A model generated the notes under the pieces. It did not search any database. It was not told the origin of the DNA and was given only the letters and a program-made list of their open reading frames with translations. This document shows, in pieces, positions 24,371 through 34,421 of a stretch of DNA of 64,000 bases (positions within the stretch are counted from its first letter, which is position 1; each line of letters starts with the position of its first letter). The stretch comes from Oleiagrimonas sp963747595 (GTDB taxonomy: Bacteria > Pseudomonadota > Gammaproteobacteria > Xanthomonadales > Rhodanobacteraceae). The position numbers and the translations under genes were made by a program. Location of the stretch: assembly GCA_963747595.1 (NCBI GenBank), contig CAVVFO010000003.1, forward strand, positions 248,001 to 312,000. The letters are read 5' to 3'.

Positions 24371-25082
24371 CGCCGATGGCGACCGGACCATCCAGCTGGA
24401 GCCATCCTGGAAGCAGCGTCTGCAGCATTGCTTCGAGGCGCCGCAGATGCAGGCCCTGCGCAGCTTCCTGGTCGACGAGAAGCGGGCCGGCAAGCGGATC
24501 TATCCGGCCGGGCGCAACATCTTCGCCGCTTTCGATCACACGCCCTTCGATCGGGTCAAGGTGGTGATCCTGGGTCAGGATCCATACCACGGTCCCGGAC
24601 AGGCGCACGGGTTGTGCTTCTCCGTGCAGCCACAGGTGCCCGTGCCGCCCTCATTGAAGAATATCTTCAAGGAGATCCACGACGATCTGGGCCTGGCGCC
24701 GCCCGATCACGGCTGCCTGATCCCGTGGGCCGAGCGTGGCGTACTGCTGCTCAACACCGTGCTCACGGTCGAGCATGGACGAGCCGCATCGCATCGGGGC
24801 AAGGGGTGGGAAGGATTTACCGACGCCGCCATCCACGCCCTGAGCGAGGATCGCGACGACCTGGTGTTCCTGCTCTGGGGCAGCCATGCCGGCTCCAAGG
24901 CGCCGCTGATCGACGCACGCCGGCACACCATCCTGCGCGCACCGCATCCGTCGCCATTGTCGGCTCATCGCGGCTTTTTCGGCTGTGCCCACTTTTCCCG
25001 CGCCAATGACCACCTGCGCCACTGTGGCCGTGATCCCATCGATTGGTCGCTGCCATGCCGCACGGAGCTCGAGAGCGGCTGA
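24363..25082 (+). CDS. ung: uracil-DNA glycosylase, family 1
   Basis: 239 residues. Motif A GQDPYHGPGQAHGLCFSV carries the water-activating Asp73, followed by the uracil-binding LLLNTVLTVE, FLLWGSHA and the DNA-intercalation loop HPSPLSAHRGFFGC. Length and motifs are complete. It removes uracil from DNA to start base excision repair. It overlaps the preceding double-receiver gene by eight bases, so it is part of the ftsEX run. Confidence 0.97.
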   Translation: MDNADGDRTIQLEPSWKQRLQHCFEAPQMQALRSFLVDEKRAGKRIYPAGRNIFAAFDHTPFDRVKVVILGQDPYHGPGQAHGLCFSVQPQVPVPPSLKNIFKEIHDDLGLAPPDHGCLIPWAERGVLLLNTVLTVEHGRAASHRGKGWEGFTDAAIHALSEDRDDLVFLLWGSHAGSKAPLIDARRHTILRAPHPSPLSAHRGFFGCAHFSRANDHLRHCGRDPIDWSLPCRTELESG

Positions 25083-25313
25083 TTGCGGGACAGCAGCTCT
25101 TTGCCACACGCCGACGGAGCATCGGAGATCTGACGGTCGCATGCCGGGTGGTGAATGCGCGTCCTGGCCTCGCGGAGGTGGGTGCGGATCGGCGCTCGCC
25201 GGGGGAGTTGATACCGACCAGCGGATGAACGGCATGCGGAGCCTCGATTGCTTCCCCAGGCTATTTTTTGTACTATGCAGTACATATATAGGGCGCCGGA
25301 ACTAATCGCGACG

Positions 25314-25340
25314 CCAGCACTCCAAACATGCGAGTGCTAA
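25314..25340. promoter_or_regulatory. CIRCE operator (HrcA site) upstream of rpoH
   Basis: AGCACTC (25316-25322), nine bases, then GAGTGCTAA (25332-25340). This matches the CIRCE consensus TTAGCACTC-N9-GAGTGCTAA at 16 of 18 arm positions with the exact spacing; only the leading TT is CC. The right arm overlaps a probable extended -10 box. HrcA, the CIRCE repressor, is not in this window. Confidence 0.88.
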
Positions 25341-25343
25341 AAT
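25335..25343 (+). promoter_or_regulatory. extended -10 promoter for rpoH within the CIRCE arm
   Basis: TGCTAAAAT is an extended -10 element (TG-N-TAAAAT, 5/6 match) that overlaps the right arm of CIRCE, so HrcA binding would occlude it. No good -35 is seen at the normal distance. An additional weak pair TTGCTT (25248-25253) and TACTAT (25271-25276), 17 bases apart, lies upstream and overlaps a GTACT-ATGC-AGTAC palindrome (25270-25283). Confidence 0.45.
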
Positions 25344-25371
25344 ACGAATTCGCCAAGAGGTGCACAAGTCC

Positions 25372-26232
<861 letters not shown>

Positions 26233-26266
26233 CAGGCTCCGCTGCAAACGTAGACAAGGCAAACAG

Positions 26267-26297
26267 AAACGGCTCCCATCGCGGAGCCGTTTTTTTG
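26267..26297 (+). terminator. rho-independent terminator after rpoH
   Basis: ACGGCTCC (26269-26276) pairs with GGAGCCGT (26283-26290) around a six-base loop and is followed by an uninterrupted T-run to 26297. Confidence 0.93.
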
Positions 26298-26801
26298 TAC
26301 CTTTTTCACATGAAAGCCCCGCAACCCGTCTTCAGCGCACACTGCAGCCATCATCGCGGAGTCTCTCTGCGCATGGTGGTGGTGCGGCGATACCGACCAC
26401 CTGTGACCTGCATGCAGGGGCATTCGGGCAGGCACATGGCGCGGCGGGCTTTGGCCTCCAATCGCCAAGCCGCGACGACGGTCAACCCCGTGGCGCGCCA
26501 CCGCCCGCAATCCTCATGGCGGGCGACAGCGAACCGTCGTACCCGACCAGTAAGCCGAGATGCCGGCGTTCAGGCATCAAGACCCGCCGGGGTCGTGAGC
26601 GCCAGTCCAGGCGGAGATCCGCGGCGCGAATGCTGTACCTGCCGGCAAGCGGGCCACGGCGGACACCTCGGTGCCCTGGATGGGGAGGCCGAGAGCCGGA
26701 GTTGCTGGACCATTTGCTCCCCCCCGACTATCTAGTCACCCGCACGCCCCAACCACGGGGCCGCGATCAGGCGGGGATGCAAAGCAGAGGCTTTCTTCGG
26801 C
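26298..26801. other. about 500-base gap between rpoH terminator and tal; no gene recognised
   Basis: Open frames here are short and lack family features, and I find no tRNA, tmRNA or RNase P landmarks. The sequence has several GC-rich inverted segments (for example around 26590-26700). It lies between convergent rpoH and tal. It could hold a structured small RNA or decayed coding DNA; neither can be shown by eye. Confidence 0.4.
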
Positions 26802-27755
26802 TCAGAACCGCTGATCCAGCATCTTTTCCAGCTTCACCTGGTCGGCGGCAAAACGACGGATGCCCTCGGCCAGTTTCTCGGTGGCCATGGCATCTTCATT
26901 GTGCCCCCAGCGGAAGCTTTTCTCGTCGATCTTTTCCGGCAGCGGCTCGCTCTTGCCCGTATCTTCGAGTTCGCGCGTGAGCGCGTTGTCGTTGTTGTCC
27001 AGCTCTTCCAGAAGGTCCGGGCTGATAGTCAGCCGATCGCAGCCGGCCAGGGCCTGGATCTGGCCGATGTTGCGGAAACTGGCGCCCATGATGACGGTCT
27101 CGAAGCCGTGCTTCTTGTACCAGTCGTAGATCTTCTTCACCGATTTCACACCCGGGTCGGTATGCGGATCAAAACTGCGGTTGTCCGTATGCGCCACGTA
27201 CCAGTCCATGATGCGGCCGACGAACGGCGAGACCAGGAAGACGCCGGCCTCGGCCGAGGCGACGGCCTGCTCGAACGAGAACAGCAGTGTCATGTTGCAG
27301 TCGATGCCCTGCTGGGTGAGGTGCTCCGCCGCGCGGATACCTTCCCAGGTGGACGCGACCTTGATGAGAATGCGGTCGCGCTCGACTCCGGCGTCTTCGT
27401 ACATGGCGACCAGGCGTTCGGCCTTGCCGATGGTGGCCTGGGTGTCGAAGGACAACCGCGCGTCGACCTCGGTGGAAACGCGGCCGGGAATCAGCTCCAG
27501 GATCTTGCATCCGGCGTCCACGATCAGCTTGTCGCAAGCGTCCACGATCTGCTGCGGACGATTGCCGCTCTGCTCCCTGGCCCACGCGATGGCACTCTTG
27601 ATCAGCGGCGCGTAGGCATCACTCTCGGTGGCCTTGAGCAGCAGCGACGGATTGGTGGTGGAGTCGACGGGTTTGTACTTGGCGATAGCATCCAGGTCGC
27701 CGGTATCGGCGACCACGGTGGTCATTTTGCGCAATTGTTCGAGCTGGGAAGCCAT
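26802..27755 (-). CDS. tal: transaldolase
   Basis: 317 residues, the length of E. coli TalB. The Schiff-base lysine lies in RILIKVASTWEGIRAA, with the family motifs VDSTTNPSLLLKA near the N-terminus and MGASFRNIGQIQALAGCDRLTISP later. It exchanges dihydroxyacetone units in the non-oxidative pentose phosphate pathway. GAGG lies eight bases upstream of the ATG. Confidence 0.97.
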   Translation of the reverse strand: MASQLEQLRKMTTVVADTGDLDAIAKYKPVDSTTNPSLLLKATESDAYAPLIKSAIAWAREQSGNRPQQIVDACDKLIVDAGCKILELIPGRVSTEVDARLSFDTQATIGKAERLVAMYEDAGVERDRILIKVASTWEGIRAAEHLTQQGIDCNMTLLFSFEQAVASAEAGVFLVSPFVGRIMDWYVAHTDNRSFDPHTDPGVKSVKKIYDWYKKHGFETVIMGASFRNIGQIQALAGCDRLTISPDLLEELDNNDNALTRELEDTGKSEPLPEKIDEKSFRWGHNEDAMATEKLAEGIRRFAADQVKLEKMLDQRF

Positions 27756-27933
27756 GGTGAGTCCTCGTGATGTCAGAGCATATTGTCGGCGCGCCGACAG
27801 GTGCAGCCAAATGGTCCGTTGCGATAGGTTAAGCCAGCCGATGGCGGATGGATACGCGGGGACAGGGGCGGATGCGCAATCCAGGCAGACGGCGAATGAT
27901 CGCAGTTCTCGTGTTAGCGCCGTGTGTGGGCGG

Positions 27934-30183
27934 TCAGTACAGGTCCACCGGATCCACATCCAGCGACCAGCGCACGCGTCGCGCTGTGGCCAGTTTGCCG
28001 AGATCGCGATGCCAGTCGCGCATGGCGGCGGCGATGGCGCTGCGTGGGTCCGCTTCCAGCAGCAGCTGGCCGCGCTGGCGCCCGGCACGCAGCGGCATGG
28101 GCGCGGGCATGGGGCCTGCACACCGCAGGGCGGGATGCGCCGGCAGGCTGGCCTGTGCGGCGTGCAGGAACGCATCGACATGCTCGCGTTCGCGCGCCTC
28201 GGCGCGCAGCAGGATCTGCCGGCCGAAGGGCGGCAGCTGCAGGGTCTTGCGCTCATCCAGCAATTCGGCTGCCACGGCGGCATAGCCCTGGCGCAACAGC
28301 GTGTGCAGCAGTGGATGGTCGGGATGGTGTGTCTGCAAAAGCACCCGCCCGGGCTTGCGCGCGCGTCCGGCGCGCCCGGCGACCTGCACGATCAGCTGCG
28401 CCAGCCGCTCCGTGGCTCGGTAATCGATACTGTTGAGGCCTTCATCCACGCCGACGATGGCCACCAGTGTGAGATTGGGCAGGTCGTGCCCCTTGGCCAG
28501 CATCTGCGTGCCCACCAGGATCGCCGCCTCGTCCCGGTCGAGGCGTTGCAGCGTCTGCGTGAAGGCATCCCGGCGACGCATCGTTTCGCTGTCGATCCGC
28601 AGGATCGGTACGGTGGCGAAGCGTGTGCGCAGGGATTCTTCCAGCCGCTCGGTCCCGTGTCCCTGTGGGGTCAGCGCGGCGTGGCCACAATCGGGGCACT
28701 GGTCGGGGACCGGCCGTTCGCGGCCGCAATGATGGCAGCGCAGCCGGCGTTGCCGCGCATGCAGGGTCATGGGACGCTCGCAACGCGGGCATTCGGCATG
28801 CCAGCCACACGCGTGACACAGCAGCACCGGTGCGTAACCGCGGCGGTTGCGGAAGACCAGCGCTTGCTCGCCGCGCGCCACGCACGCGTGCACGGCCTGC
28901 AGCAATCGTGGGGACAGGCCGTTTTGCAGACGTTGCGAGCGCACGTCGATAATCTCGACCGTCGGCGCACTATGCTCGCCGGTGCGGTGGGGCAAATGCA
29001 GCCGGTGGTAGCGAGCGTTGGCGACATTGGCCAGGGTTTCCAGTGACGGCGTGGCCGACCCCAGCAACACCGGCACGTTCAGCGCGCGGCCGCGCACCAG
29101 GGCCAGATCACGGCCGTGATAGCGGAATCCGTCCTGTTGCTTGTAGGAGGCGTCGTGTTCCTCGTCGACGATGATCAGGCCGGCCCTGGGCAACGGCGTG
29201 AACAGCGCGGAGCGCGTGCCCAGGATGACCCGCGCGCGGCCGTCGCGGGCACGCAGCCAGCTCCGCATGCGCGCGCCATCGGCACGGTTGGAGTGCAGCA
29301 CGTCCACCTCCACGCCCAGACGCTGGCGCAGCCGGCGCAGGTTCTGCGGTGCCAGCCCGATTTCCGGTACCAGCAGCAGCGCCTGCCGGCCCGCGGCCAA
29401 GGTCTTCTGGATCAGGTGGATATAAACCTCCGTCTTGCCGCTGCCGGTCACGCCGTCCAGAACAAACGGCTGGAAGTGACCGAAGCTGTCCGCCACGGCG
29501 TCGATGGCGGTCTGCTGCCCGGGGTTGAGCTGCGGGCCATCGTCCGAGGGCACTGCGCCCACGGCCGGTGGCGGGCGCGGCGGGTCGGGTGACGTATGCG
29601 GATCGCCCCGCTTCTGCGCGGGCCGTACAGACGCCTCGGGAGGTGGCGCGCAGTTGTGGATGAGGCCGGCGTTGCGCAGGCGACGCGCAGCGGCACGCCA
29701 GCCGGAATCCAGCTGCCCCTGCAACGTGTCGGTCGATCGCGCACCGTCTTGCAGTGCCAACAGAAGCGCGCGGCTGGTGCCACGCCGGCGGCCGCTCCGC
29801 AGCGCCTCGTGGCCGGCATCGCTGAGCACCCAGCCCTCGCTGTCCAGGCTGGGCACTGCGCGCGTGCCGCGCAGCGCCACAGGAAGAGCGCCGGTATAGA
29901 CCTCACCGGGCGCACCCAACCAGTAATCGGCCGCCCAGCGCAGGCTTTGCATGAGCTCGGTGTCGAGAAGCGGGCGGGCATCGATAACGCGCTCGACGCG
30001 TTTCAGCTGGTCCGCCGGGACCCCGGAGTCAGCTCCCGCGGCGACGACCAGACCGGTACGGCATCCCCGGCCGAACGGTACCGTGACGCGGCCGCCGACC
30101 ACCGCCTCGCCGTGTTCGGGGGGCAGGTAGTCGAACAAGGTCGGCAAGGGGACGGGAAGGGCGATGCGCAGGACGGCGGGCAT
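27934..30183 (-). CDS. priA: primosomal replication restart helicase PriA
   Basis: 749 residues. An N-terminal 3'-DNA-binding domain (RIALPVPLPTLFDYLPPE) leads to a winged-helix region with a Pro-rich linker, then Walker A DGVTGSGKTEVY, DEEH box VDEEHDASYKQQ, and the zinc-binding cluster CHACGWHAECPRC with CHHCGRERPVPDQCPDC. Helicase motifs V/VI are GTQMLAKGHDLP and QVAGRAGRARKPG. PriA reloads the replisome at stalled forks. Upstream lies a spacer with DnaA boxes and an AT-rich tract. Confidence 0.96.
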   Translation of the reverse strand: MPAVLRIALPVPLPTLFDYLPPEHGEAVVGGRVTVPFGRGCRTGLVVAAGADSGVPADQLKRVERVIDARPLLDTELMQSLRWAADYWLGAPGEVYTGALPVALRGTRAVPSLDSEGWVLSDAGHEALRSGRRRGTSRALLLALQDGARSTDTLQGQLDSGWRAAARRLRNAGLIHNCAPPPEASVRPAQKRGDPHTSPDPPRPPPAVGAVPSDDGPQLNPGQQTAIDAVADSFGHFQPFVLDGVTGSGKTEVYIHLIQKTLAAGRQALLLVPEIGLAPQNLRRLRQRLGVEVDVLHSNRADGARMRSWLRARDGRARVILGTRSALFTPLPRAGLIIVDEEHDASYKQQDGFRYHGRDLALVRGRALNVPVLLGSATPSLETLANVANARYHRLHLPHRTGEHSAPTVEIIDVRSQRLQNGLSPRLLQAVHACVARGEQALVFRNRRGYAPVLLCHACGWHAECPRCERPMTLHARQRRLRCHHCGRERPVPDQCPDCGHAALTPQGHGTERLEESLRTRFATVPILRIDSETMRRRDAFTQTLQRLDRDEAAILVGTQMLAKGHDLPNLTLVAIVGVDEGLNSIDYRATERLAQLIVQVAGRAGRARKPGRVLLQTHHPDHPLLHTLLRQGYAAVAAELLDERKTLQLPPFGRQILLRAEAREREHVDAFLHAAQASLPAHPALRCAGPMPAPMPLRAGRQRGQLLLEADPRSAIAAAMRDWHRDLGKLATARRVRWSLDVDPVDLY

Positions 30184-30763
30184 GCCGTGCAGTGTATCCG
30201 TGCAGGCCGCGACAGGTCAGCGCGGAATGGATCGGCCGGGAGATCGTGGATTCGGCCATATCTGGGAGCGAATCGAGTAATTGCAGCTAAGTGGCTCGCA
30301 GCGATAGCCTTTTGACGTTATCCACACAATCTGTGGATAAGTCTGTGGATGGCGCGGGGAAGGGGCCGCGCGAATGGCGCCAGCAGGCGCTTGGTTACAC
30401 TTTGATGAAAAAATAATCAACAAAAATAAGCGATGAAATTCAATCACTTGCAATAATTCACTGCGCGGACTACGGGGCGGCGTGAGAAGCGGCTCGTGGT
30501 TCTTGACAGACGCGAGTTGCTGTGCAAAACCCGTTCGGCGGAACGAAAATCCCTTCAGGACACGGGGTTGCGGGATCGCTTCGCGTTGGCTGCATCGATG
30601 GCGCGATCTGGCGCTTTGATCCGATCCGCGTTGCGTGCGGGGCGGCATGTCCGTTCTGGACCCCGTTGCCGGCCTTGCGAGACGCCTGTGCTGCCCCCGG
30701 AAACGCGCGAGTCGCAACACGATCTGCCGCGTTGCGCGTGCCGAGGGTGCGATGGAGGATCGC
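30184..30763. other. 580-base spacer upstream of priA with DnaA boxes and AT-rich tract
   Basis: No convincing gene. It contains clustered DnaA boxes (30318-30350) and a markedly AT-rich stretch (about 30395-30470) in an otherwise GC-rich region. Leftward promoter-like sequences for priA exist in the AT-rich part, such as TTGCAA followed 17 bases later by CTTATT. The remainder toward 30763 is GC-rich with nothing recognised. Confidence 0.55.
30318..30350. promoter_or_regulatory. DnaA-box cluster
   Basis: A perfect TTATCCACA (30318-30326) faces a perfect inverted TGTGGATAA (30332-30340), with a third partial box TGTGGAT at 30344-30350. The spacing is a few bases, so cooperative DnaA binding is possible. 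An AT-rich tract starts about 45 bases to the right. Confidence 0.75.
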
Positions 30764-31336
30764 TCAGCGCACGCTGAACAACGTCGGCGTCCAGCTGCCG
30801 CTGGCATAGGACTCCTGCCGGCGCCGATGCATCCGCTCGATGGCTTCCGCGCGCCGCGACTCGGCCCATTCCACACGGGTCATCATCAGTCGCTCGGGAT
30901 TCTCGCCGCGCCGGCTCGCTTCCTGGTCCCGCCAGCAACGAAAATCCCGGTAGGCATCCAGCTCATGCTGCAATTCCCGCACGCACAACTCGATCATGAT
31001 GGCATCGTCGAGAAAGCCGAGGACCGGGATGTCGTCCGGGATCACATCCTGGGGGTTGGCAAAATAGGTCAGGGCCGCCAGCACCTCGTCGCGTTCCTTC
31101 TCCGGCAGTCCGAAGCCCACGTCCTCGGCCATGGTGATCATGGTGTCGATACGGGCAAGCCGGCTGCGGATGAAATCGGGCAGATCCTTCGAGGGCGCGT
31201 CGGCCAGCCAGGCGCGGGCACTGCCGAGGATGGTGGCGTCATCGAGCTTGTCCGCCTTCTTCTCGGCATGCTTTATGCCTTCAATGAAGTGTTTCAGATC
31301 ATCATCGCTGAGGGTGAAGCTGATATCCATGCTCAT
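30764..31336 (-). CDS. YkvA-like (DUF1232) protein
   Basis: 190 residues. The DUF1232 core is EVLAALTYFANPQDVIPDDIPVLGFLDDAIMIE (around residues 85-118), with the family's NP-D-IPD pattern. The N-terminus is helical and charged, and the C-terminus is Arg/Glu-rich. Function of the family is unknown; some members associate with membranes. ATG at 31336 or 31330 are both possible. The gene lies alone between the priA spacer and the DUF3667-like gene. Confidence 0.8.
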   Translation of the reverse strand: MSMDISFTLSDDDLKHFIEGIKHAEKKADKLDDATILGSARAWLADAPSKDLPDFIRSRLARIDTMITMAEDVGFGLPEKERDEVLAALTYFANPQDVIPDDIPVLGFLDDAIMIELCVRELQHELDAYRDFRCWRDQEASRRGENPERLMMTRVEWAESRRAEAIERMHRRRQESYASGSWTPTLFSVR

Positions 31337-31563
31337 GACGGCAACTCGATTTGACAGATGGAGGGTGCGTGCAATATGGAGCGTAGGCCAGCGCCGGGCC
31401 ACCGTCAATTGCGAGTTGAGGCGGGAGGATGGCGATGCCGGATCGGACTTTTTACGCGATTCCGGCCGGCGGCGACGCGACCACGTATCGAGCGACAGCG
31501 CGGCGCACAAGGCGCAGGCGCAAAGCCTTTGCGTTGGCGAGCGTCGGGAGTTCCAAGCGGTAC

Positions 31564-32862
31564 TCAAGTGGCCAGGCTGATCATCGCCGCACCGGCCAAT
31601 GCGAATGACAGCAACACGCTGTAGCAGAGACCGACGAAACAGTATTTCACGGCGGTCAGGAACCAGCCCTGCATGTAGATGCGCTTCTGCATCAGCAGCA
31701 GATACAGCGGCACCCAGACCCATATCGCCGATTGCATCCAGCCCATGGGTGTATCGGCCCAGACCGGCAGCGCGTATTTGGCCAGACCGATGAGTGCCCA
31801 TAACAGCAACGACATGAAAATGAACGCGTGGCTGTACAACGCCACCATCAGGTGTTCGATGTAGAGGCGGCGTTTGAAGATGTAGGTGAGTTTCAGGATG
31901 ACCGCAAACAGCGGTATCAGTACGACCAGTGTCTGCGGCAGCACGGACAGGATGTGCGTCAGGAATCTGCGCATGGCGCCGTTGCGTGTCTTGCCATCGC
32001 CCGACTTCATGGCCCGGAGGTTGGCGCGGGCCTGGTCGATCCCTGCATTGATGCGGTCGTTGGCAAAGCCGGGCAACCAGCTGATATGCACGGCAGAGGC
32101 CTTGTCCGATGTCAACGCCGCGGCAATGTCGCTGGTCTGCCTGGCGCCAGCTGCCTCAAGCGTCCCCGGGTGCTGCAGCGGCGTATCTGCGGGACCCGGT
32201 TTGCCGCCGGACGTTGCCGCACGGTCGCTGTGCTTGCCGGGGGGCGGGGTGACGGCGGTCACTGGAGCGGCCCCCAGTTGCCGCAGGCGCTGATTAGCCT
32301 TTTCCTGCAGCGCCTGGATGGACATGTCCATCGCCGCGCGTGCCGCCGGTGGAACCCCGGGCCGGTCGCGCGCCGCCTGGATCGGCTTGATGGCCTTGCG
32401 CAGATCGGCATGGACCGCGGCGGGTGTTTTCTCCAGGCCGATCCCGGAATCGGGCCCGATCCGGGTGTGGGCGAAAAGGTCGTGGTTCAGGCCCAGATTG
32501 AACTGGATCACCAGAAACGCCAGCACGCTCAGGAAGAACATCAGCCTGAATGGCGAAATGTAGTGTGCCCGCCTGCCGAGAAAATACTCGCGCGCCAGAA
32601 ATCCCGGTCGCACATACAGGGCCGGCAGGGTGTGCATGATGCGGCCGTCGATATTGAACACGACATCCAGCGCATCCTCGGTGAGCGCCGGGAGGTGCTT
32701 CAGGATATGCCGCGTCGACTGACCGCAGACATGGCAATACATTCCCTGCAGCTCGGCGCCGCAATTCGTGCAGTGCGTGTGTCCGGACGTCTGGACAGCG
32801 CCGGTGGTATCGATGTGCGCGTGCGGGTGGCGCATTCGGCTGGCTCTTTGATAGCGCGCCAT
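31564..32862 (-). CDS. DUF3667-like membrane protein with N-terminal zinc ribbon
   Basis: 432 residues. Two CxxC pairs near the N-terminus (CTNCGAELQGMYCHVCGQ) form a zinc ribbon. A segment ending LYVRPGFLAREYFLGRR then leads to a first membrane helix (FRLMFFLSVLAFLVIQF). A polar, Ala/Pro-rich region of about 150 residues follows, then four hydrophobic helices to the C-terminus. This layout matches DUF3667 proteins of unknown function. An alternative start at 32835 (MRHPHAH) would keep the zinc ribbon. It is divergent from the MATE pump gene. Confidence 0.75.
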   Translation of the reverse strand: MARYQRASRMRHPHAHIDTTGAVQTSGHTHCTNCGAELQGMYCHVCGQSTRHILKHLPALTEDALDVVFNIDGRIMHTLPALYVRPGFLAREYFLGRRAHYISPFRLMFFLSVLAFLVIQFNLGLNHDLFAHTRIGPDSGIGLEKTPAAVHADLRKAIKPIQAARDRPGVPPAARAAMDMSIQALQEKANQRLRQLGAAPVTAVTPPPGKHSDRAATSGGKPGPADTPLQHPGTLEAAGARQTSDIAAALTSDKASAVHISWLPGFANDRINAGIDQARANLRAMKSGDGKTRNGAMRRFLTHILSVLPQTLVVLIPLFAVILKLTYIFKRRLYIEHLMVALYSHAFIFMSLLLWALIGLAKYALPVWADTPMGWMQSAIWVWVPLYLLLMQKRIYMQGWFLTAVKYCFVGLCYSVLLSFALAGAAMISLAT

Positions 32863-32965
32863 GATGGTGCCGATGATTGTATCGCTTGTTCGGGAGCTTC
32901 CTGTTCGCTGAATCATTCTCGCGCTCTGTACAATTGCCTGTTCTTTCCAGTGCGCCAGTGATCCG

Positions 32966-34354
32966 ATGCGTTCAATGTTCATCGCCGACAACCGCCGTGT
33001 CGACGGCATGCGCATCCGGCGCGAGATGGCGGCCACCGTGCGCCTGGCGTTGCCGCTGATCGGTGCGCAGCTGGCGGCGATGGGCAGCAACGTGATCGAT
33101 GCCCTGCTGGCCGGGCATCTGAGCACGCACGTGCTGGGGGCGGTGGCTGTCGGCGGCAATATCTGGTCCATGGCCATCGTGCTCTCGATCGGGGTGATGA
33201 TGGCGGTGCCTACCTCGGTGTCGCAGCTGGACGGTGCTCGCCGGCGCCACGAGGTGGGCGCGTTGTTGCGCCAGGTACTGTGGATCGCGCTGGTGCTGGG
33301 CGTGCTGCTGTGGTGGGCGGTGCGCCATACCGCGCCGCTGCTGGCGGCCATCGGTGTGACGCCGGATCTGCGCGGCTCGGTGCAGGCGTTCCTGCACGCG
33401 ATCAGCTGGGGTGCACCGGCGCTGACCGCGTACTTTGCACTGCGCGGCCTCTCCGAGGGTTTGTCGCTGACGCGGCCCTCGCTGTATTTCAGTCTCGGGG
33501 GCCTGATCCTGCTGGCGCCGCTGGGCTATGTGCTGATGTACGGCCGTCTTGGCTTCGCGCAGATGGGCGCGCGCGGCAGCGGCATGGCCACGGCGATCAT
33601 GTTGTGGGTGGAAATGCTGGGCTTTGCTGTGTATCTGCTGCGCCATCGCGACTACCGTGGACTGGGACTGGAGGGAGGCTGGCATCGGCCGCGCCTGAAG
33701 CCGATCGTGGACCTGCTGCATCTGGGGTTGCCGATCGCCGCGGCACTGGTGATGGAGGCGGGATTGTTCGCTGCCACCGGGCTGGTGGTCAGTACCCTGG
33801 GCGAAGAGGTCGTGGCCAGTCATCAGGTGGCGTTGAACGTGGCGTCCGTGGCCTTCATGGTGCCGCTGGGGCTGGCCATGGCGGTGACCATCCGCGTGGG
33901 CAACGCGGCCGGGCGCGGAGATCTTTCGGCGGTGCGTTACGCCGGGTTCTGCGGCATCGGCCTGACGCTGGCCACGCAGGTGATTTCCAGCGGCCTGATG
34001 CTGGGCATTCCCGGCGTCATCGTCGGCCTGTACACCCACGACCCGGCGGTGGTGGCGCTGGCCACGCAACTGCTGGTGCTGGCCGGCATCTTCCAGTTTT
34101 CCGACGGCATCCAGGCAGTGTCCGCCGGAGCGCTGCGTGGCCTGCATGACACACGCGTGCCGATGCTGGTGACGGCGTTCGCCTACTGGGGCGTGGGCAT
34201 GCCGCTGGGCTGGTGGCTGACCTTCCGCGCAGATCTGGGCGCCAAAGGCATGTGGACCGGCCTGATCGCGGGCCTCAGCGTGGCCGCGGTGCTGTTGTTC
34301 ACGCGTTTCGTGCGTGCCACGCGGGACAGCCACTGGGCTGGCAGGAGACGATGA
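32966..34354 (+). CDS. MATE family multidrug/sodium antiporter (NorM-like)
   Basis: 462 residues with about twelve hydrophobic helices in two homologous halves. MATE features are ALPLIGAQLAAMGSNVIDALLAG near the N-terminus and the second-half equivalent LGLPIAAALVMEAGLFAATG, plus ALRGLHDTRVPM. NorM-type pumps export cationic drugs in exchange for Na+ or H+. Several in-frame starts (32966, 32975, 33008) are possible; no strong ribosome-binding site decides. Confidence 0.92.
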   Translation: MRSMFIADNRRVDGMRIRREMAATVRLALPLIGAQLAAMGSNVIDALLAGHLSTHVLGAVAVGGNIWSMAIVLSIGVMMAVPTSVSQLDGARRRHEVGALLRQVLWIALVLGVLLWWAVRHTAPLLAAIGVTPDLRGSVQAFLHAISWGAPALTAYFALRGLSEGLSLTRPSLYFSLGGLILLAPLGYVLMYGRLGFAQMGARGSGMATAIMLWVEMLGFAVYLLRHRDYRGLGLEGGWHRPRLKPIVDLLHLGLPIAAALVMEAGLFAATGLVVSTLGEEVVASHQVALNVASVAFMVPLGLAMAVTIRVGNAAGRGDLSAVRYAGFCGIGLTLATQVISSGLMLGIPGVIVGLYTHDPAVVALATQLLVLAGIFQFSDGIQAVSAGALRGLHDTRVPMLVTAFAYWGVGMPLGWWLTFRADLGAKGMWTGLIAGLSVAAVLLFTRFVRATRDSHWAGRRR

Positions 34355-34421
34355 CCAGCGACGTGCGGGCGGCAGTGGATTAGACTTTCAGGCTATATCA
34401 GGGGCCCCCGAGGATGCACGC

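Noticed and set aside
25268..25290. Promoter made of TTGTAC and TATATA upstream of rpoH
   Set aside because: The spacing is only 11 bases, too short for sigma70.
26298..26801. tmRNA, RNase P RNA or 6S RNA
   Set aside because: None of the conserved landmarks of these RNAs could be found on either strand.
30318..30470. Chromosomal oriC
   Set aside because: DnaA boxes and AT-rich DNA are present, but there is no dnaA, dnaN, rpmH or gidA nearby, and only two perfect boxes. Kept as a finding at lower strength, not called an origin.
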